From assembly GCF_025336485.1 (NCBI RefSeq), contig NZ_JAODAB010000004.1:1-64000 (forward strand): DNA of 64,000 nucleotides, given 5' to 3'. How positions within the stretch are numbered: the stretch's first letter is position 1; every line of letters begins with the position of its first letter. The DNA comes from Pseudomonas citri (GTDB lineage: Bacteria; Pseudomonadota; Gammaproteobacteria; Pseudomonadales; Pseudomonadaceae). Shown piece by piece: positions 1-8,852 of this stretch. A program made the position numbers and the translations under genes. Below the pieces are notes generated by a model that made no database searches, was not told where the DNA came from, and was given only the letters and a program-made list of their open reading frames with translations.

Positions 1-38
1 ACGCCGGATAGATTTAAGCAAGCCAACCACACCACCCG

Positions 39-848
39 TTAATCAGTATTGCAAAAATGGGGGTGACCATAGATTTTTTTGCCTGACGATTTGGGCAGAA
101 GCTTTGCCAGGTCAACCAATTGGGTCTCGGCCTTTTCGAGCGCGGTGGCTGCGCAGCTTTGCCAGACCTTTTCCAGCGGACGCAGGTCGGATTCGATCAG
201 CGCCTTCTGGCACCATTGATAATGGTCATGCCAGGAGCCCAGCGCCGATTGCAGTGCTTTTACAGAACTCGCAGCCTTGCGCGAGAGAGGCGAAAGCTCT
301 GGAAAAGTTTCCGTGAGGTAGCGCGTCCGCTTGACCAGGATTCTCAACGCGTGCCGATCAAAGCCAGCGTCATCCACGGCAGCATGCAGCCGGTCAATCT
401 GCTTGTTCAGTGCTTGCTCGATTTGAAGCTGGACGTGCTTTAAACCGCCTTTGACTTCCACTGAGCGAAAGATGGAAGGCCATTCATCCAATTGGATGAA
501 CAGGTTCTTGAGAATCGGACTTTTTAGAATCTTGGAGTAGCTCGACTCCAAGTGCGCTTTTCTGTGCTGCGCCTGGACAGGAAAGCCTTTGTCCTCCAGC
601 TCCTGAATCATCACCTCCAGATCGCGAGCTGGCGTGGTCAGCCTTCCCACTTCAGCCGCCGCATTGTTCAGCGCAGCCACCTCGCGCATGGCGCGCATCG
701 GTCGGAGCAAACTCCTGATACGCCTCACGGCAATCCTGAGGTCGTGCAACGCTTCGCTATCAGTCCGTGCCTGCAAGCGAGCACGGGAGTGATACAGGGC
801 AACCTCAAGCGCCAATATCTGAGCAACGAACTTGTCGACGAATGACAT
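39..848 (-). CDS. CHAD domain protein
   Basis: The 269-residue product is a helical CHAD-domain protein. The family marker is the N-terminal stretch with conserved His and Arg residues (LHDLRIAVRRIRSLLRP, about residues 34-50) and a second basic/His helix around residues 165-180 (RHALRILVKRTRYLTE). CHAD proteins bind polyphosphate and are often found with polyphosphate enzymes or on polyphosphate granules; no such partner gene lies in this window. There is no signal peptide or membrane segment. Family assignment is firm; the cellular role is inferred from the family. Confidence 0.85.
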   Translation of the reverse strand: MSFVDKFVAQILALEVALYHSRARLQARTDSEALHDLRIAVRRIRSLLRPMRAMREVAALNNAAAEVGRLTTPARDLEVMIQELEDKGFPVQAQHRKAHLESSYSKILKSPILKNLFIQLDEWPSIFRSVEVKGGLKHVQLQIEQALNKQIDRLHAAVDDAGFDRHALRILVKRTRYLTETFPELSPLSRKAASSVKALQSALGSWHDHYQWCQKALIESDLRPLEKVWQSCAATALEKAETQLVDLAKLLPKSSGKKIYGHPHFCNTD

Positions 849-1073
849 GCGGTCATCTCATTGAAGCAGGGTAAACACGAGATTAGCAGAAGCGTGGATC
901 ACCAAATATTGACTCCGCTTAAGAATTACTACACACCATCGGCGACCGCTCGGAAGATAGTACCTGCAAGAGCACTGACGAAGGACGCTCATGCGACTTG
1001 CTGCTTCACGCCATGATGATGAAACTCCCGGATTAGATGTGCTGGATTCACCGCTCAAATGGCATGACAAGGA

Positions 1074-1471
1074 ATGTTCGCTCATTTTGGCTACATGATC
1101 ATCTACATCCCGGACGTTGTAGCCTCACTCCAGCTTTTTTCATCAGCGTTCGGATTCAGCGTTCGGTTCCTCCATGAATCCGCAACCTACGGCGAGCTCG
1201 AGACAGGAGAAATAGCACTGGCCTTCGCCGCCAATGAACTGGCGGCGGCGAACTTCAACACCGGCCATATCCCAGCGCATTCTTCCCCTAAACCGCCTGG
1301 CATCGAAGTCGGCCTTGTGACCTCGGACGTTCCGGCGGCTCATGCCAGAGCCTTGAAAGTGGGCACCACCGAAATCTCCACCCCAAGCACCAAACCCTGG
1401 GGGCAAACCGTATCCTGCATTCGATGCCCTACGGGAAGCTGGTAGAACTCTGCATACCGCTACAGCTGTAA
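1074..1471 (+). pseudogene. VOC family (glyoxalase-like) protein, frameshifted near the 3' end
   Basis: The first ~115 codons read as a small VOC/glyoxalase-fold protein (FGYMIIYIPDVVASLQLF, then ELETGEIALAFAANEL). The frame closes early at 1443-1445 after the non-homologous end CIRCPTGSW. From 1421 another frame reads SMPYGKLVELCIPLQL and stops at 1469-1471. That is the normal VOC C-terminus with its metal-ligand Glu in the LVEL motif. One missing C in the C run at about 1427-1429 explains the break. It is therefore a recent 1-nt frameshift or a sequence error. The start at 1074 abuts an AAGGA, so the true start is uncertain. No neighbour indicates the substrate. Confidence 0.7.
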
Positions 1472-1822
1472 TCCGCCATGCTAGGAATCGGTGACTCGAT
1501 ATCGTCGCTATAAAAATGCTGGAGTGTCAGCACGCGACCAATGTGCGAGACAGATAGAGGATGTAAGCCGCGACGATCTCAGCTCCAAGCTTATCCAGAT
1601 CCGCCCTGCTGGGATGGCTGAGGCCAGGAAACCCTTCAAATAACTGCGCATTACTCCCTGCGATGCCAACAAGAACGCTCGTCCACTACAATGTGTGCTC
1701 ACTGCAGACTACAATTTGGTTTAAGTTTTAAGTCGGCGGGCGTTCGCTCCGCCCCCTGATCAATTTCACGATCTGCTGAATCAAGTGGATTTTTGGCGTT
1801 ACCTCACTCAAGGATGGTAGAC
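1472..1822. other. gap with a possible minus-strand gene fragment
   Basis: No complete gene is seen. On the minus strand a frame ending at TGA 1527-1529 reads about 50 natural-looking residues (for example FEGFPGLSHPSRADLDKLGA, then EIVAAYILYLSRTLVAC), cut upstream by an in-frame stop near 1685. It resembles the C-terminal part of a helical protein, but I do not recognise the family. The rest holds no clear promoter or repeat. Confidence 0.3.
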
Positions 1823-2089
1823 ATGCATTCAACGCAAGACGTAGTTCGCGCGCAAATGCGAGAGGCGGAGCCGGTGTTGAAGCGGCTCGACGTGGAGCTG
1901 GAGGCGATCAGCTTTGATCCATCTATCCCTTCAAGCGTTGACGCAGCTACCAAGCGGGTCGCTGCAGTCATAGATACGCTTCTGGTGGGTTTTAAAGCCA
2001 ATCCGATACTCGGCCCATTGGCCGACCAACTGAAATCTCAATACCTCGACGCGATTCAACACCAGGTCGCTTCAGCTCAAGGAGGGTAA
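1823..2089 (+). CDS. small hypothetical protein
   Basis: The 88-residue product is unrecognised. It is soluble and mostly helical, with alternating charged residues (RAQMREAEPVLKRLDVELEA) and a less polar C-terminal half (LLVGFKANPILGPLADQL). The ATG at 1823 was chosen because AAGGA (1810-1814) lies 8 nt upstream; the ATGs at 1793 and 1814 lack that spacing. It stands alone in orientation, between a decayed VOC gene and another small ORF. No function is proposed. Confidence 0.55.
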   Translation: MHSTQDVVRAQMREAEPVLKRLDVELEAISFDPSIPSSVDAATKRVAAVIDTLLVGFKANPILGPLADQLKSQYLDAIQHQVASAQGG

Positions 2090-2225
2090 ATGGCAGGACC
2101 GCAGCGTTATTGAAAGGCCAGCTTGGCGTTAGAAAATTGCCATTAATCTGATATTGCCCGCCTGCCTTATTTCTGTCACACACCCCCCGTAGCTTTCCCT
2201 CGCCAACATGCTAGAGGGTGATGTT

Positions 2226-2510
2226 ATGAACGCAGAGTGCCGGAAGAAAATTCGACGTTTAACTGCGAACACAGGCTCACGAAAGAGAATGATCGGCGCG
2301 CTCTGGAGAAGCCAAATGCAAGAGGTGCAAACCGTGGAGTACAAAATCGCGCTTTTGCAACGATATCCTGCAGGGCTGATAAATGATGCTGAACTCGAAG
2401 CATTACTAAAAAGCTGGCCCCTTCTTGCCAACCTCCATCGAAAGCCTGCCTCGACCTATCATCCAAACGAAACCGGTAAAAACCCCACCCAGAGCCAGTT
2501 GTTTTTGTAG
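2226..2510 (+). CDS. possible small basic protein
   Basis: The 94-residue frame starts at ATG 2226 behind a GAGGGTGAT-like ribosome site. The N-terminal half is basic (CRKKIRRLTANTGSRKRM) and the middle could form helices (YKIALLQRYPAGLINDAELE, then ALLKSWPLLANL). I do not recognise it, and a long antisense frame exists in the same place. It ends just before a hairpin whose T-rich side belongs to the other strand. The coding call is tentative. Confidence 0.3.
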   Translation: MNAECRKKIRRLTANTGSRKRMIGALWRSQMQEVQTVEYKIALLQRYPAGLINDAELEALLKSWPLLANLHRKPASTYHPNETGKNPTQSQLFL

Positions 2511-2535
2511 GGGTAAGAACGCCCAAAAATAAAAG

Positions 2536-2562
2536 GGGTTGCGAGATAAAATCTCGTAACCC
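2536..2562 (-). terminator. rho-independent terminator (minus strand)
   Basis: A 12-bp stem with one G-T wobble and a 3-nt loop is followed on the minus strand by CCTTTTATTTTT. It would end transcripts coming from the tRNA-like sequence at 2574-2605, not from the plus-strand ORF on its other side. Confidence 0.7.
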
Positions 2563-2573
2563 ATTGAATCATA

Positions 2574-2605
2574 TGGTCGGATAGGAGTAGTTCGAAGACT
2601 CGCCC
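2574..2605 (-). other. possible tRNA 3'-end remnant
   Basis: On the minus strand this reads a T-loop-like TTCGAAC between GAGTC and TACTC, a 7-nt acceptor-like CTATCCG, then ACCA, and the terminator follows 11 nt later. That is how a real tRNA gene ends. Upstream there is only a G-rich stretch, with no anticodon or D arm, and one T-stem pair is mismatched. It could be a duplicated tRNA end left by an integrative element, or chance. Confidence 0.35.
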
Positions 2606-2911
2606 CCCTACCCCCCCAGCAAGCGCTCAACGACCTACACCAGCTCATTGTCCTACTGCTGCATCCGACTTACTTTGAGAACGCCACTGTCTTAGGCTGC
2701 CCCCTGATCGGCAGTGCCCCCTAAGAGGCGTAAGATGAAAGCCAGGATTGCAATCGAAATAAAAAAAGGCACTACCCGCTGGGTCATGCCAAACACTCCG
2801 AGGAGTGACAGCCAACCAACAAGACATGCCCTGACTACACCAGGCGACCAACCTGCACAACATGCCTTAAGCCAAATGGCCTACGCGATTGAGTCATGAA
2901 TGAGCTTGGGT
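2606..2911. other. non-coding gap downstream of asparaginase gene
   Basis: No convincing gene was found. A nested imperfect inverted repeat lies at about 2692-2729 (CTTAGG/CCTAAG outside, CTGCC/GGCAG inside). It could end minus-strand transcription from the asparaginase gene but lacks a T tract. Confidence 0.35.
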
Positions 2912-3976
2912 TCAGTATATGTGGAACATCTCCTGAATCTTCTCCTGGTCGCTGCTTACGGCCAGAGCGAGCATCAGGAGGATTCTGGCTTTTTGAGGAT
3001 TCAAGCTGTCGCCGAGCAAGCCCGGATAGGCTGCATCTTTCGGAATGAAGCCTGCGCCAGTGCGCGTGGAGCGAACAACCACGACACCTTGTTCGATTGC
3101 CGTCTTGATAGCTGGCAAGATGAAGCGCGATTCGCTTCCCGCCCCTACGCCGGCGATGATAATACCCTTCGCGTGGTTCGCCACGGCAGCGTCGAACATG
3201 TAGCCGTTATCGTTCTGGTAACCGTAAATGATGTCGACTTTCGGTAACGTGGTCAGCTTCGAGACATCGAATGGTGTCTCGACAGTATGCTTTTTGACTA
3301 CGCGCGTTTCAAAAATGGGTTGTTGGTTGACGAGGGTTCCGAGATAACCGCCACCCACTGGTTTGAAGGTATCGACGGAGTTGGCATCACTCTTGGTCGT
3401 ATAACGGGCAGAGCCGATCCGATCATTCATCACGATCATCACGCCCCGCCCGCGCGCCTCTGGCGCAGCTGCAACAGCGACCGCTTGAAGAATGTTGCTA
3501 GGGCCGTCGGCACCAATGGCAGTAGCCGGGCGCATCGAGCCGGTTACTACGACTGGCTTATCGCTTTTGACGACCAGGTTCAGGAAGTAAGCGGTCTCCT
3601 CAAGCGTGTCGGTACCATGGGTAACCACCACACCAGACACATCCTTACTCTCAAGTACCTCGTTCACCCGTTTGGCGAGCGTCAGCAAGACTTCGTTGTC
3701 GACATTGTCGCTACCAATATTAACGACCTGCTCACCCGTGACCGTAGCAACTTTGTCCAACGACGGGACGGATTTGAGCAGCGCTCCGGCAGTCAGCACG
3801 CCAGGCTTGTAGCCCGTAGTCTGGGTCTCCTGATCCGCCGTACCAGCGATGGTGCCGCCAGTGGCCAGTACCGCGACATGGGGAAGAACTTTTGGTGTTT
3901 GAGGCTGAGCATTAACACTCGAAATCGACAAAAAGGTTAAGATTCCTGCGAACAAGTTTACTTTCAAAATTTTCAT
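2912..3976 (-). CDS. ansB: periplasmic (type II) L-asparaginase / glutaminase-asparaginase
   Basis: The 354-residue enzyme hydrolyses L-asparagine (often also glutamine) to aspartate and ammonia in the periplasm. A Sec signal peptide spans about residues 1-23 (SISSVNA cleavage region). The first catalytic Thr is in ATGGTIAG (T42), and the second Thr-Asp pair in THGTDTLEET (T122, D123). The tail NDNGYMFDAA and AGVGAGS fits type II enzymes. A GAGGGTG ribosome site precedes ATG 3976. The aspartase gene lies just upstream on the same strand, so the two would turn asparagine into fumarate plus two ammonia. A 307-bp gap separates them, suggesting its own promoter. Specificity for Asn versus Gln cannot be read from the sequence. 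Confidence 0.93.
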   Translation of the reverse strand: MKILKVNLFAGILTFLSISSVNAQPQTPKVLPHVAVLATGGTIAGTADQETQTTGYKPGVLTAGALLKSVPSLDKVATVTGEQVVNIGSDNVDNEVLLTLAKRVNEVLESKDVSGVVVTHGTDTLEETAYFLNLVVKSDKPVVVTGSMRPATAIGADGPSNILQAVAVAAAPEARGRGVMIVMNDRIGSARYTTKSDANSVDTFKPVGGGYLGTLVNQQPIFETRVVKKHTVETPFDVSKLTTLPKVDIIYGYQNDNGYMFDAAVANHAKGIIIAGVGAGSESRFILPAIKTAIEQGVVVVRSTRTGAGFIPKDAAYPGLLGDSLNPQKARILLMLALAVSSDQEKIQEMFHIY

Positions 3977-4248
3977 TTTTCACCCTCGAAAAAATTGATG
4001 ACACACACTCATTAATTAGAGAAACCCGTTAAGGGGCAATGCATGTTTTGGTTAAGCGAAATTTCTGTATCCGCGCACCAATCATGCGCCAGTTGATCGG
4101 ATGCTTAATTATCAATAGGCGTTTTTCCAATAACGCTTTGGAGGGGCGAACAGACTTCCCGTTATCCAACGGATGCTATACGTAATGCGAAAACTTGCGA
4201 CGGTTTCATCGACTTGAGTGCATCAAGAAATTGCGGTAGAAAGCTCAA

Positions 4249-4270
4249 GCGGCCATGTTAATCCGGCCGC
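4249..4270 (-). terminator. possible terminator after aspA
   Basis: GCGGCC/GGCCGC form a 6-bp stem with a 10-nt loop 14 nt after the aspA stop codon, followed on the minus strand by TTGAGCTTTC. The weak T tract makes this tentative. The rest of the 3977-4283 gap is A/T-rich and should hold the asparaginase promoter; no clear -35/-10 pair was assigned. Confidence 0.4.
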
Positions 4271-4283
4271 CTGATTTATTGAG

Positions 4284-5711
4284 TCAGTTTACGAAGACCG
4301 GGTATGACGCCTTATCAATAGCCGCCATTGCCTCCGCCCGAGACAGGATCTTGGACTCTTCCAGAATCGTCAGCAGTGAACGGCCTTCCGCCACCGACTG
4401 ACGAGCGAGCTTACTAACTTGCGCATAGCCGAGCGTCGGCACCAAGGCAGTGGCAACAGCCATCGACTCAGTCAGGTGCTGCTCGTTGCGCGCTACGTCG
4501 GCAGTGATCCCGGCCACGCACTTCTCACGGAAGCGCCGAATGCCGTTGGTCAGCAACGTGATGCTGTCAAATACCCGGGAGGCAACCACTGGCTCGAAAT
4601 GGTTGATTTCCAGTTCGCCGTACTGCACGGCTTGGGCTACGGCAACATCGTTTCCGATCACAGCGAAACTCACCTGAATCATCGACATCGGCAACACCGG
4701 GTTGACTTTACCCGGCATGATCGACGAGCCGGCCTGGGCTTCTGGCAGCTTCAGTTCGCCAATACCGCCCACTGGGCCTGAGGACAATACCGTCAGATCG
4801 GAGGCGACTTTCCCCAAGGAAGCGGAGCATGTGCGCAGTTCTGCGGAAATCCGGGAAAAGACGTCCATATTTTGCATCGCATCAAAGGGGTTTGACGGCG
4901 CCTGGTACGCGACCCCGGTGATAGCCTCCAAGTGTGTGAAAGCAAACGCCCTGTAGGCCGGCGGCGCACCAAAGCCGGTGCCGATGGCCGTGCCACCGAG
5001 CGGGAGCGTGCGCAGCTTGTCACGTACGTTGGACAGCTCAGCCGCTAGGCGATGGGTGAGTGAAGCGTACCCGGAGAACAACTGCCCCAGTCGCATAGGC
5101 TGGGCATCTTGCAAGCAGGTGCGGCCCAGGTGCAGTACATCCATAAACTGCTCAGCCTTCTGGTCGAACTGTTTGGCGAGCCTCTCGACCTCGCTGATAA
5201 GAGGCCCGAACATTGCGTAGGTAGCAATCTTCATCGCCGCGGGATAAACATCATTAGTCGACTGAGAGATATTGACGTGGTCGTTCGGATGGATGATTTC
5301 GTAGGAGCCAGCCGCATGTCCCATGATCTGCTGGGCACGATTGGCAATGACTTCATTGAAATTCATGTTGGTGGACGTACCACCCGAACCTTCCATCAGA
5401 TCGACAATCAGGGAGTCATCGCATTGGCCGTCGATGACATCCTTGCATGCCTGCACGATGGCATTGCATTGCTCACTAACCAGTACACCGCTATCCAGGT
5501 TCGCAAGTGCTGCTGCCCACTTACACTGGGCGAACGCGTTACGAAACTCGGCGTAGTGAGCGACAGTCAGCGGTGAAACGGTAAGGTTATCAAAACCACG
5601 CACCGAATTCACGCCGTAGAGTTTGTCAGCAGCGATCTGAACGTCACCAACATAGTCACGTTCGAGTCTGTATTCCTTGCGCTCAAAAGTATTCAAGAGT
5701 ACTGCCCTCAT
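4284..5711 (-). CDS. aspA: aspartate ammonia-lyase (aspartase)
   Basis: The 475-residue protein belongs to the fumarase/aspartase superfamily and converts aspartate to fumarate plus ammonia. The superfamily signature GSSIMPGKVNPV carries the catalytic Ser loop. Other conserved blocks are EGSGGTSTNMNFNEVIANRA and HPNDHVNISQSTNDVYP, which are aspartase-like, and GRTCLQDAQPMRLGQ. Full length for the family. The only ATG upstream of the conserved start overlaps the end of the lysR gene by 29 nt, so translation may be coupled; a TTG five codons in is an alternative. It is last in a transporter-regulator-lyase operon, so its substrate is probably imported by the MFS protein. A related amino-acid lyase activity is possible. 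Confidence 0.88.
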   Translation of the reverse strand: MRAVLLNTFERKEYRLERDYVGDVQIAADKLYGVNSVRGFDNLTVSPLTVAHYAEFRNAFAQCKWAAALANLDSGVLVSEQCNAIVQACKDVIDGQCDDSLIVDLMEGSGGTSTNMNFNEVIANRAQQIMGHAAGSYEIIHPNDHVNISQSTNDVYPAAMKIATYAMFGPLISEVERLAKQFDQKAEQFMDVLHLGRTCLQDAQPMRLGQLFSGYASLTHRLAAELSNVRDKLRTLPLGGTAIGTGFGAPPAYRAFAFTHLEAITGVAYQAPSNPFDAMQNMDVFSRISAELRTCSASLGKVASDLTVLSSGPVGGIGELKLPEAQAGSSIMPGKVNPVLPMSMIQVSFAVIGNDVAVAQAVQYGELEINHFEPVVASRVFDSITLLTNGIRRFREKCVAGITADVARNEQHLTESMAVATALVPTLGYAQVSKLARQSVAEGRSLLTILEESKILSRAEAMAAIDKASYPVFVN

Positions 5712-6723
5712 CAGAATTTATTAACGTCTCAACCCCGCTGCCCATGGACTGCATGCGTGGCAAAAATGAGTTGAGAACCACCTCACGCGCTGTTTCGCAG
5801 GCATCCGCGAAAAAAGTGCTGTATTCATCTCTTCGGGCCACCAGATAGAGTGACCTTTCGAGCCCGAGCTCAGGGGTCAGGTGTACGTTCACCTTGTCTA
5901 CCCAGGCCGACGCCTGGAGAAAGCACATCGGGCTCGTAACGGCCCAGCCGATACCTTCCGCAACCATTGAGGTCAAGGCGTCGGCGTTGTCCAACTCCAG
6001 CCGATTGGGTACTCGTACACCCAAGCTACGAAGATGGCGCTCGATCTGCAATCCCACCTGGGAACCACGATTGAAGCGAACCACGGGCAGGACATTGGCC
6101 ATCGCCCGGATGTCTTCAATGCTCGTTATGTTCTTGTGCAAATCCTTTGGGGTAATGACAAAGTATTTTTCCGAGAACAGTCGATAGCGAATCACGTCAT
6201 TGGTATCCATGAGTGGATCGCTGGTCACGATCAGATCCAGGTCACGGCGCAACAGAGCCTCCCCTTGCTGTGGGCTCAAGCCTGTACGAATCGATAACTG
6301 AGAGACTTTCCCCAAAAGTCGCTTGGTGAAGACCGAGCCGCAGGTCGCGGCAAACGAATCGACAAGGCCGATTCGCAGGTCGGGCTTCACTCCCCCCCCG
6401 GCATCCACCACTTGAGCCTTGAGATGGGAAATTTCCTCACTCAAGACCGAGCCGCGATTGCGCAGCGCAATCCCGTAGGTGGTCAAGGCCAAAGGGCGAG
6501 TTGATCGATCCACGAGGATCACTCCAAGCTCTTCCTCTAGCTGCCGGATCATCTGCGAAACACCAGACTGGGAGATCCCCATGCGCGCAGCCGCTCCAGA
6601 CATGCTGCCTTCTTCGGCAACTGCGATGAATACCTGAACCGCATACATGTCGATGAGTTTGTTCGCTGTCATTGGGTCTGTACTCGCTCTATCAGGTCGG
6701 AAAAACTTTATTGCGACCGTCAC
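5683..6723 (-). CDS. LysR-family transcriptional regulator
   Basis: The 346-residue regulator has an N-terminal winged helix-turn-helix (about residues 24-85: MYAVQVFIAVAEEGSMSGAA, then RMGISQSGVSQMIRQLEEEL) and a C-terminal LysR effector domain. It starts at a 4-nt overlap with the MFS stop codon, and its own 3' end overlaps aspA. This internal operon position is unusual for LysR genes, which are mostly divergent. It probably controls the operon it belongs to. An internal ATG at codon 18 is an alternative start. The effector is unknown; aspartate or asparagine is an inference from neighbours. Confidence 0.9.
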   Translation of the reverse strand: MTVAIKFFRPDRASTDPMTANKLIDMYAVQVFIAVAEEGSMSGAAARMGISQSGVSQMIRQLEEELGVILVDRSTRPLALTTYGIALRNRGSVLSEEISHLKAQVVDAGGGVKPDLRIGLVDSFAATCGSVFTKRLLGKVSQLSIRTGLSPQQGEALLRRDLDLIVTSDPLMDTNDVIRYRLFSEKYFVITPKDLHKNITSIEDIRAMANVLPVVRFNRGSQVGLQIERHLRSLGVRVPNRLELDNADALTSMVAEGIGWAVTSPMCFLQASAWVDKVNVHLTPELGLERSLYLVARRDEYSTFFADACETAREVVLNSFLPRMQSMGSGVETLINSDEGSTLEYF

Positions 6724-8096
6724 TTCCCCTCGCGGACCGCGGCCGGCGTAGCGAAGTCTGCAGCTAGACCTGCGTCGAAGCCGTGCCCGTCAGGCGTTAC
6801 GCCGGAGAGATCTTCCTTACTGGTTTCCGGCGCAAACAGGTGGCAGAACACGCCGCCGAATATCAACACGCCGACGCAGATACCCAAGGCCGTTTGGATG
6901 CCGAGGTTTTGTACTGCAATAGGCAGCATAAAAGTTGCAAACGCAGAGCCGAAACGGCTGGAAGCGACCGCAAGACCGATACCGGAGGCACGCAGATGGG
7001 TTGGGAACAGTTCAGGGGGATATACGAACTCCAGGTTCACCGCGGCAGCGAGCACGCAGGCAAAGAGGCCAAACGCCAAAATGGTTCCCAAGGGGCCGAA
7101 ACCGGCATAGGCGAGCACACCAAGACTCAAAGCACTCAGGAAGAAGGTGCCGACGAGAAATGCGCGACGCGAGATCCGATCAATACACAACAACCCGAGG
7201 ACTGCGCCTAGCATGAGAAGCACGTTGTAGACCAACCCCCCTACGAATTTGTCTCCGACGTTCAGTGCTTCCAAGACTCTTGGAGAAAAGGTTCCCAAGG
7301 CGAAGAAGGGAATGACCTGACACGTGTAGAAGACACACCCAACCAAGGTGTTCTTACGCCAGCGCTTGCTGAACAGCTCCGCCCAATTACCGCCTTTTCT
7401 CTTCGGCGAACTCACAGGCTCCGGGAGGCTGACATTTGGCCCAAACTTACTGCGCACGATGTCCATGGCTTCCTGGGTACGTCCACGAGCCATCAACCAG
7501 ATCGGCGACTCAGGCACGCCCATGCGCAATGGCAGGATAAGTAGTGCGGGAATACCGCTCAAAGCCAGCATGATGCGCCAGGCATCCGGGCCTATATCGC
7601 GAACAGCGAAGCCAACCAGATAGGCGGCGACATAGCCGCCTGCCCAAGCCACCGCGAGTATGCTCAGCAACCGCCCACGATAGCGACGCGGGGCGAACTC
7701 CGTGACCAGCGACTTGCTAACGACATAATCGAAACCCAGCACAAGGCCCAGTAGCAAGCGCAGCACCAGCAATTGCTCTGGTGAGGTGACGAAAAACTGG
7801 GAGGCGGAAATGATGGCGAACAAAAGCATGTCCCAGGCGAAGATTGTCCTACGCCCATACTTGTCCGCCAGGGGGCCTGCTATCAGGCTACCCAGGAAAA
7901 GACCGGCGAGCGACGCAGCGCCCAGCAGTCCCATCCACAATGCAGTGAGTTGCAGTGGGCCTACCGCCATGCTGACAGCGATGCCAATAATTCCAAGTAC
8001 GAAGCCATCACTGAATTGGCCACCAGTACCACTGAACACCGTCCTGATATGGAAGCGGGTCAGCGGTAGGTCTTCGAACGATACTTGCTTGCTCAT
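6720..8096 (-). CDS. MFS transporter (metabolite:H+ symporter type)
   Basis: The 458-residue protein has about 12 membrane helices and the MFS loop motif in GPLADKYGRRTIFAWD, with a second RRAF-type loop between the two halves (CIDRISRRAF). The length and the pattern LRLLLGLVLGFDYVVSKSLV resemble the sugar/acid porter and aromatic acid:H+ symporter groups. GGAG lies 6 nt before ATG 8096. It leads the operon with lysR and aspA, so it probably imports an amino or dicarboxylic acid. The substrate cannot be read from the sequence. Confidence 0.88.
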   Translation of the reverse strand: MSKQVSFEDLPLTRFHIRTVFSGTGGQFSDGFVLGIIGIAVSMAVGPLQLTALWMGLLGAASLAGLFLGSLIAGPLADKYGRRTIFAWDMLLFAIISASQFFVTSPEQLLVLRLLLGLVLGFDYVVSKSLVTEFAPRRYRGRLLSILAVAWAGGYVAAYLVGFAVRDIGPDAWRIMLALSGIPALLILPLRMGVPESPIWLMARGRTQEAMDIVRSKFGPNVSLPEPVSSPKRKGGNWAELFSKRWRKNTLVGCVFYTCQVIPFFALGTFSPRVLEALNVGDKFVGGLVYNVLLMLGAVLGLLCIDRISRRAFLVGTFFLSALSLGVLAYAGFGPLGTILAFGLFACVLAAAVNLEFVYPPELFPTHLRASGIGLAVASSRFGSAFATFMLPIAVQNLGIQTALGICVGVLIFGGVFCHLFAPETSKEDLSGVTPDGHGFDAGLAADFATPAAVREGK

Positions 8097-8173
8097 TCGT
8101 GTCTCCGCTTACTTTTTATAATTGTTGGATCCGGCGCGGGCGCCGGGCACGAAATGAGTCTATTGCTTCATCA

Positions 8174-8221
8174 TTAGTATTTCAGCATTCGCAATCGCAG
8201 TATCATAACAATTAATACTAA
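8174..8221. promoter_or_regulatory. inverted repeat upstream of MFS-lysR-aspA operon
   Basis: TTAGTATT (8174-8181) and AATACTAA (8214-8221) are perfect inverted 8-mers in the A/T-rich leader about 80-125 nt upstream of the MFS start. The position suits an activator or LysR site, but the 32-nt spacer is longer than a normal LysR box. Confidence 0.35.
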
Positions 8222-8397
8222 CGTGCATTTTTTCTTATTCTCCAGCCTATTACCTTCATCGCTCGGAAGCCCTCTCTCTTGTAGGTCTACTGGCTATCCA
8301 TAGATTAGTGTGATGGAAAATTACCTGTTTGCCGGTTCTGATGTCGGCGGAGAACGGGCGACTGCAATTTACAGCCTGGTGGATTCGGCCAAGCTCA

Positions 8398-8852
8398 ATG
8401 GGTGACCAGAAGCAGCCACGCCGCTGGAGCCCAGAGCAAAAGCTGGCCATGGTTGGCGAGAGTCTTGAGCCAGGGCAAAGCGTTTGGATGGCGGCTCGGC
8501 GTAGCGTAACGGCATCAATGCCAACCAGCTGTTCCTGTAGCGCAAGCTGTATCAGGACGGCGGCGTGTCGGCGGTCAATGCCGGTGAAGCGGAGATGCCT
8601 GCGTCTGAACTGAGCGTTGCACTAAAGCAGAGCCATGAACTGCAACGGATGCTGGGCAAAAAACGATGGCAGAAATCCTCAAGGAGGCCATGTAGATCGC
8701 CCGGTCGCGAAAATGGATTGCGCACTCATCCTTGTTGCGATGGGGCGACCAGAGAAAGCTGGTCAGTGAATGTCCCGGTGTGGCGCGCTCGCAATTAACC
8801 GTTCGAATCAAGCAATCAGCATCGCTCAAGCATCGGCGAAGCAAGCCGGTTT
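8398..8852 (+). mobile_element. IS3-family (IS2-group) insertion sequence remnant
   Basis: Three frames in succession spell the OrfA transposase of IS2-group elements: QPRRWSPEQKLAMV and ESLEPGQSV from 8398; then, after a frame change near 8510, GINANQLFL, a TAG in place of Trp, [12 protein letters not shown] and SELSVALKQ; then, after a second change near 8660, EILKEAM, stop, [14 protein letters not shown]. The start of OrfB follows ([20 protein letters not shown]) and breaks off at about 8850. The element is dead: two frameshifts, two stops, and most of OrfB and the right end missing. The left end lies somewhere in 8305-8398; no clean terminal repeat was found. Confidence 0.8.

Noticed and set aside
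858..1085. 75-codon minus-strand frame between the CHAD and VOC genes
   Set aside because: No homology-like pattern, no ribosome site, odd composition; it overlaps the start of the VOC gene.
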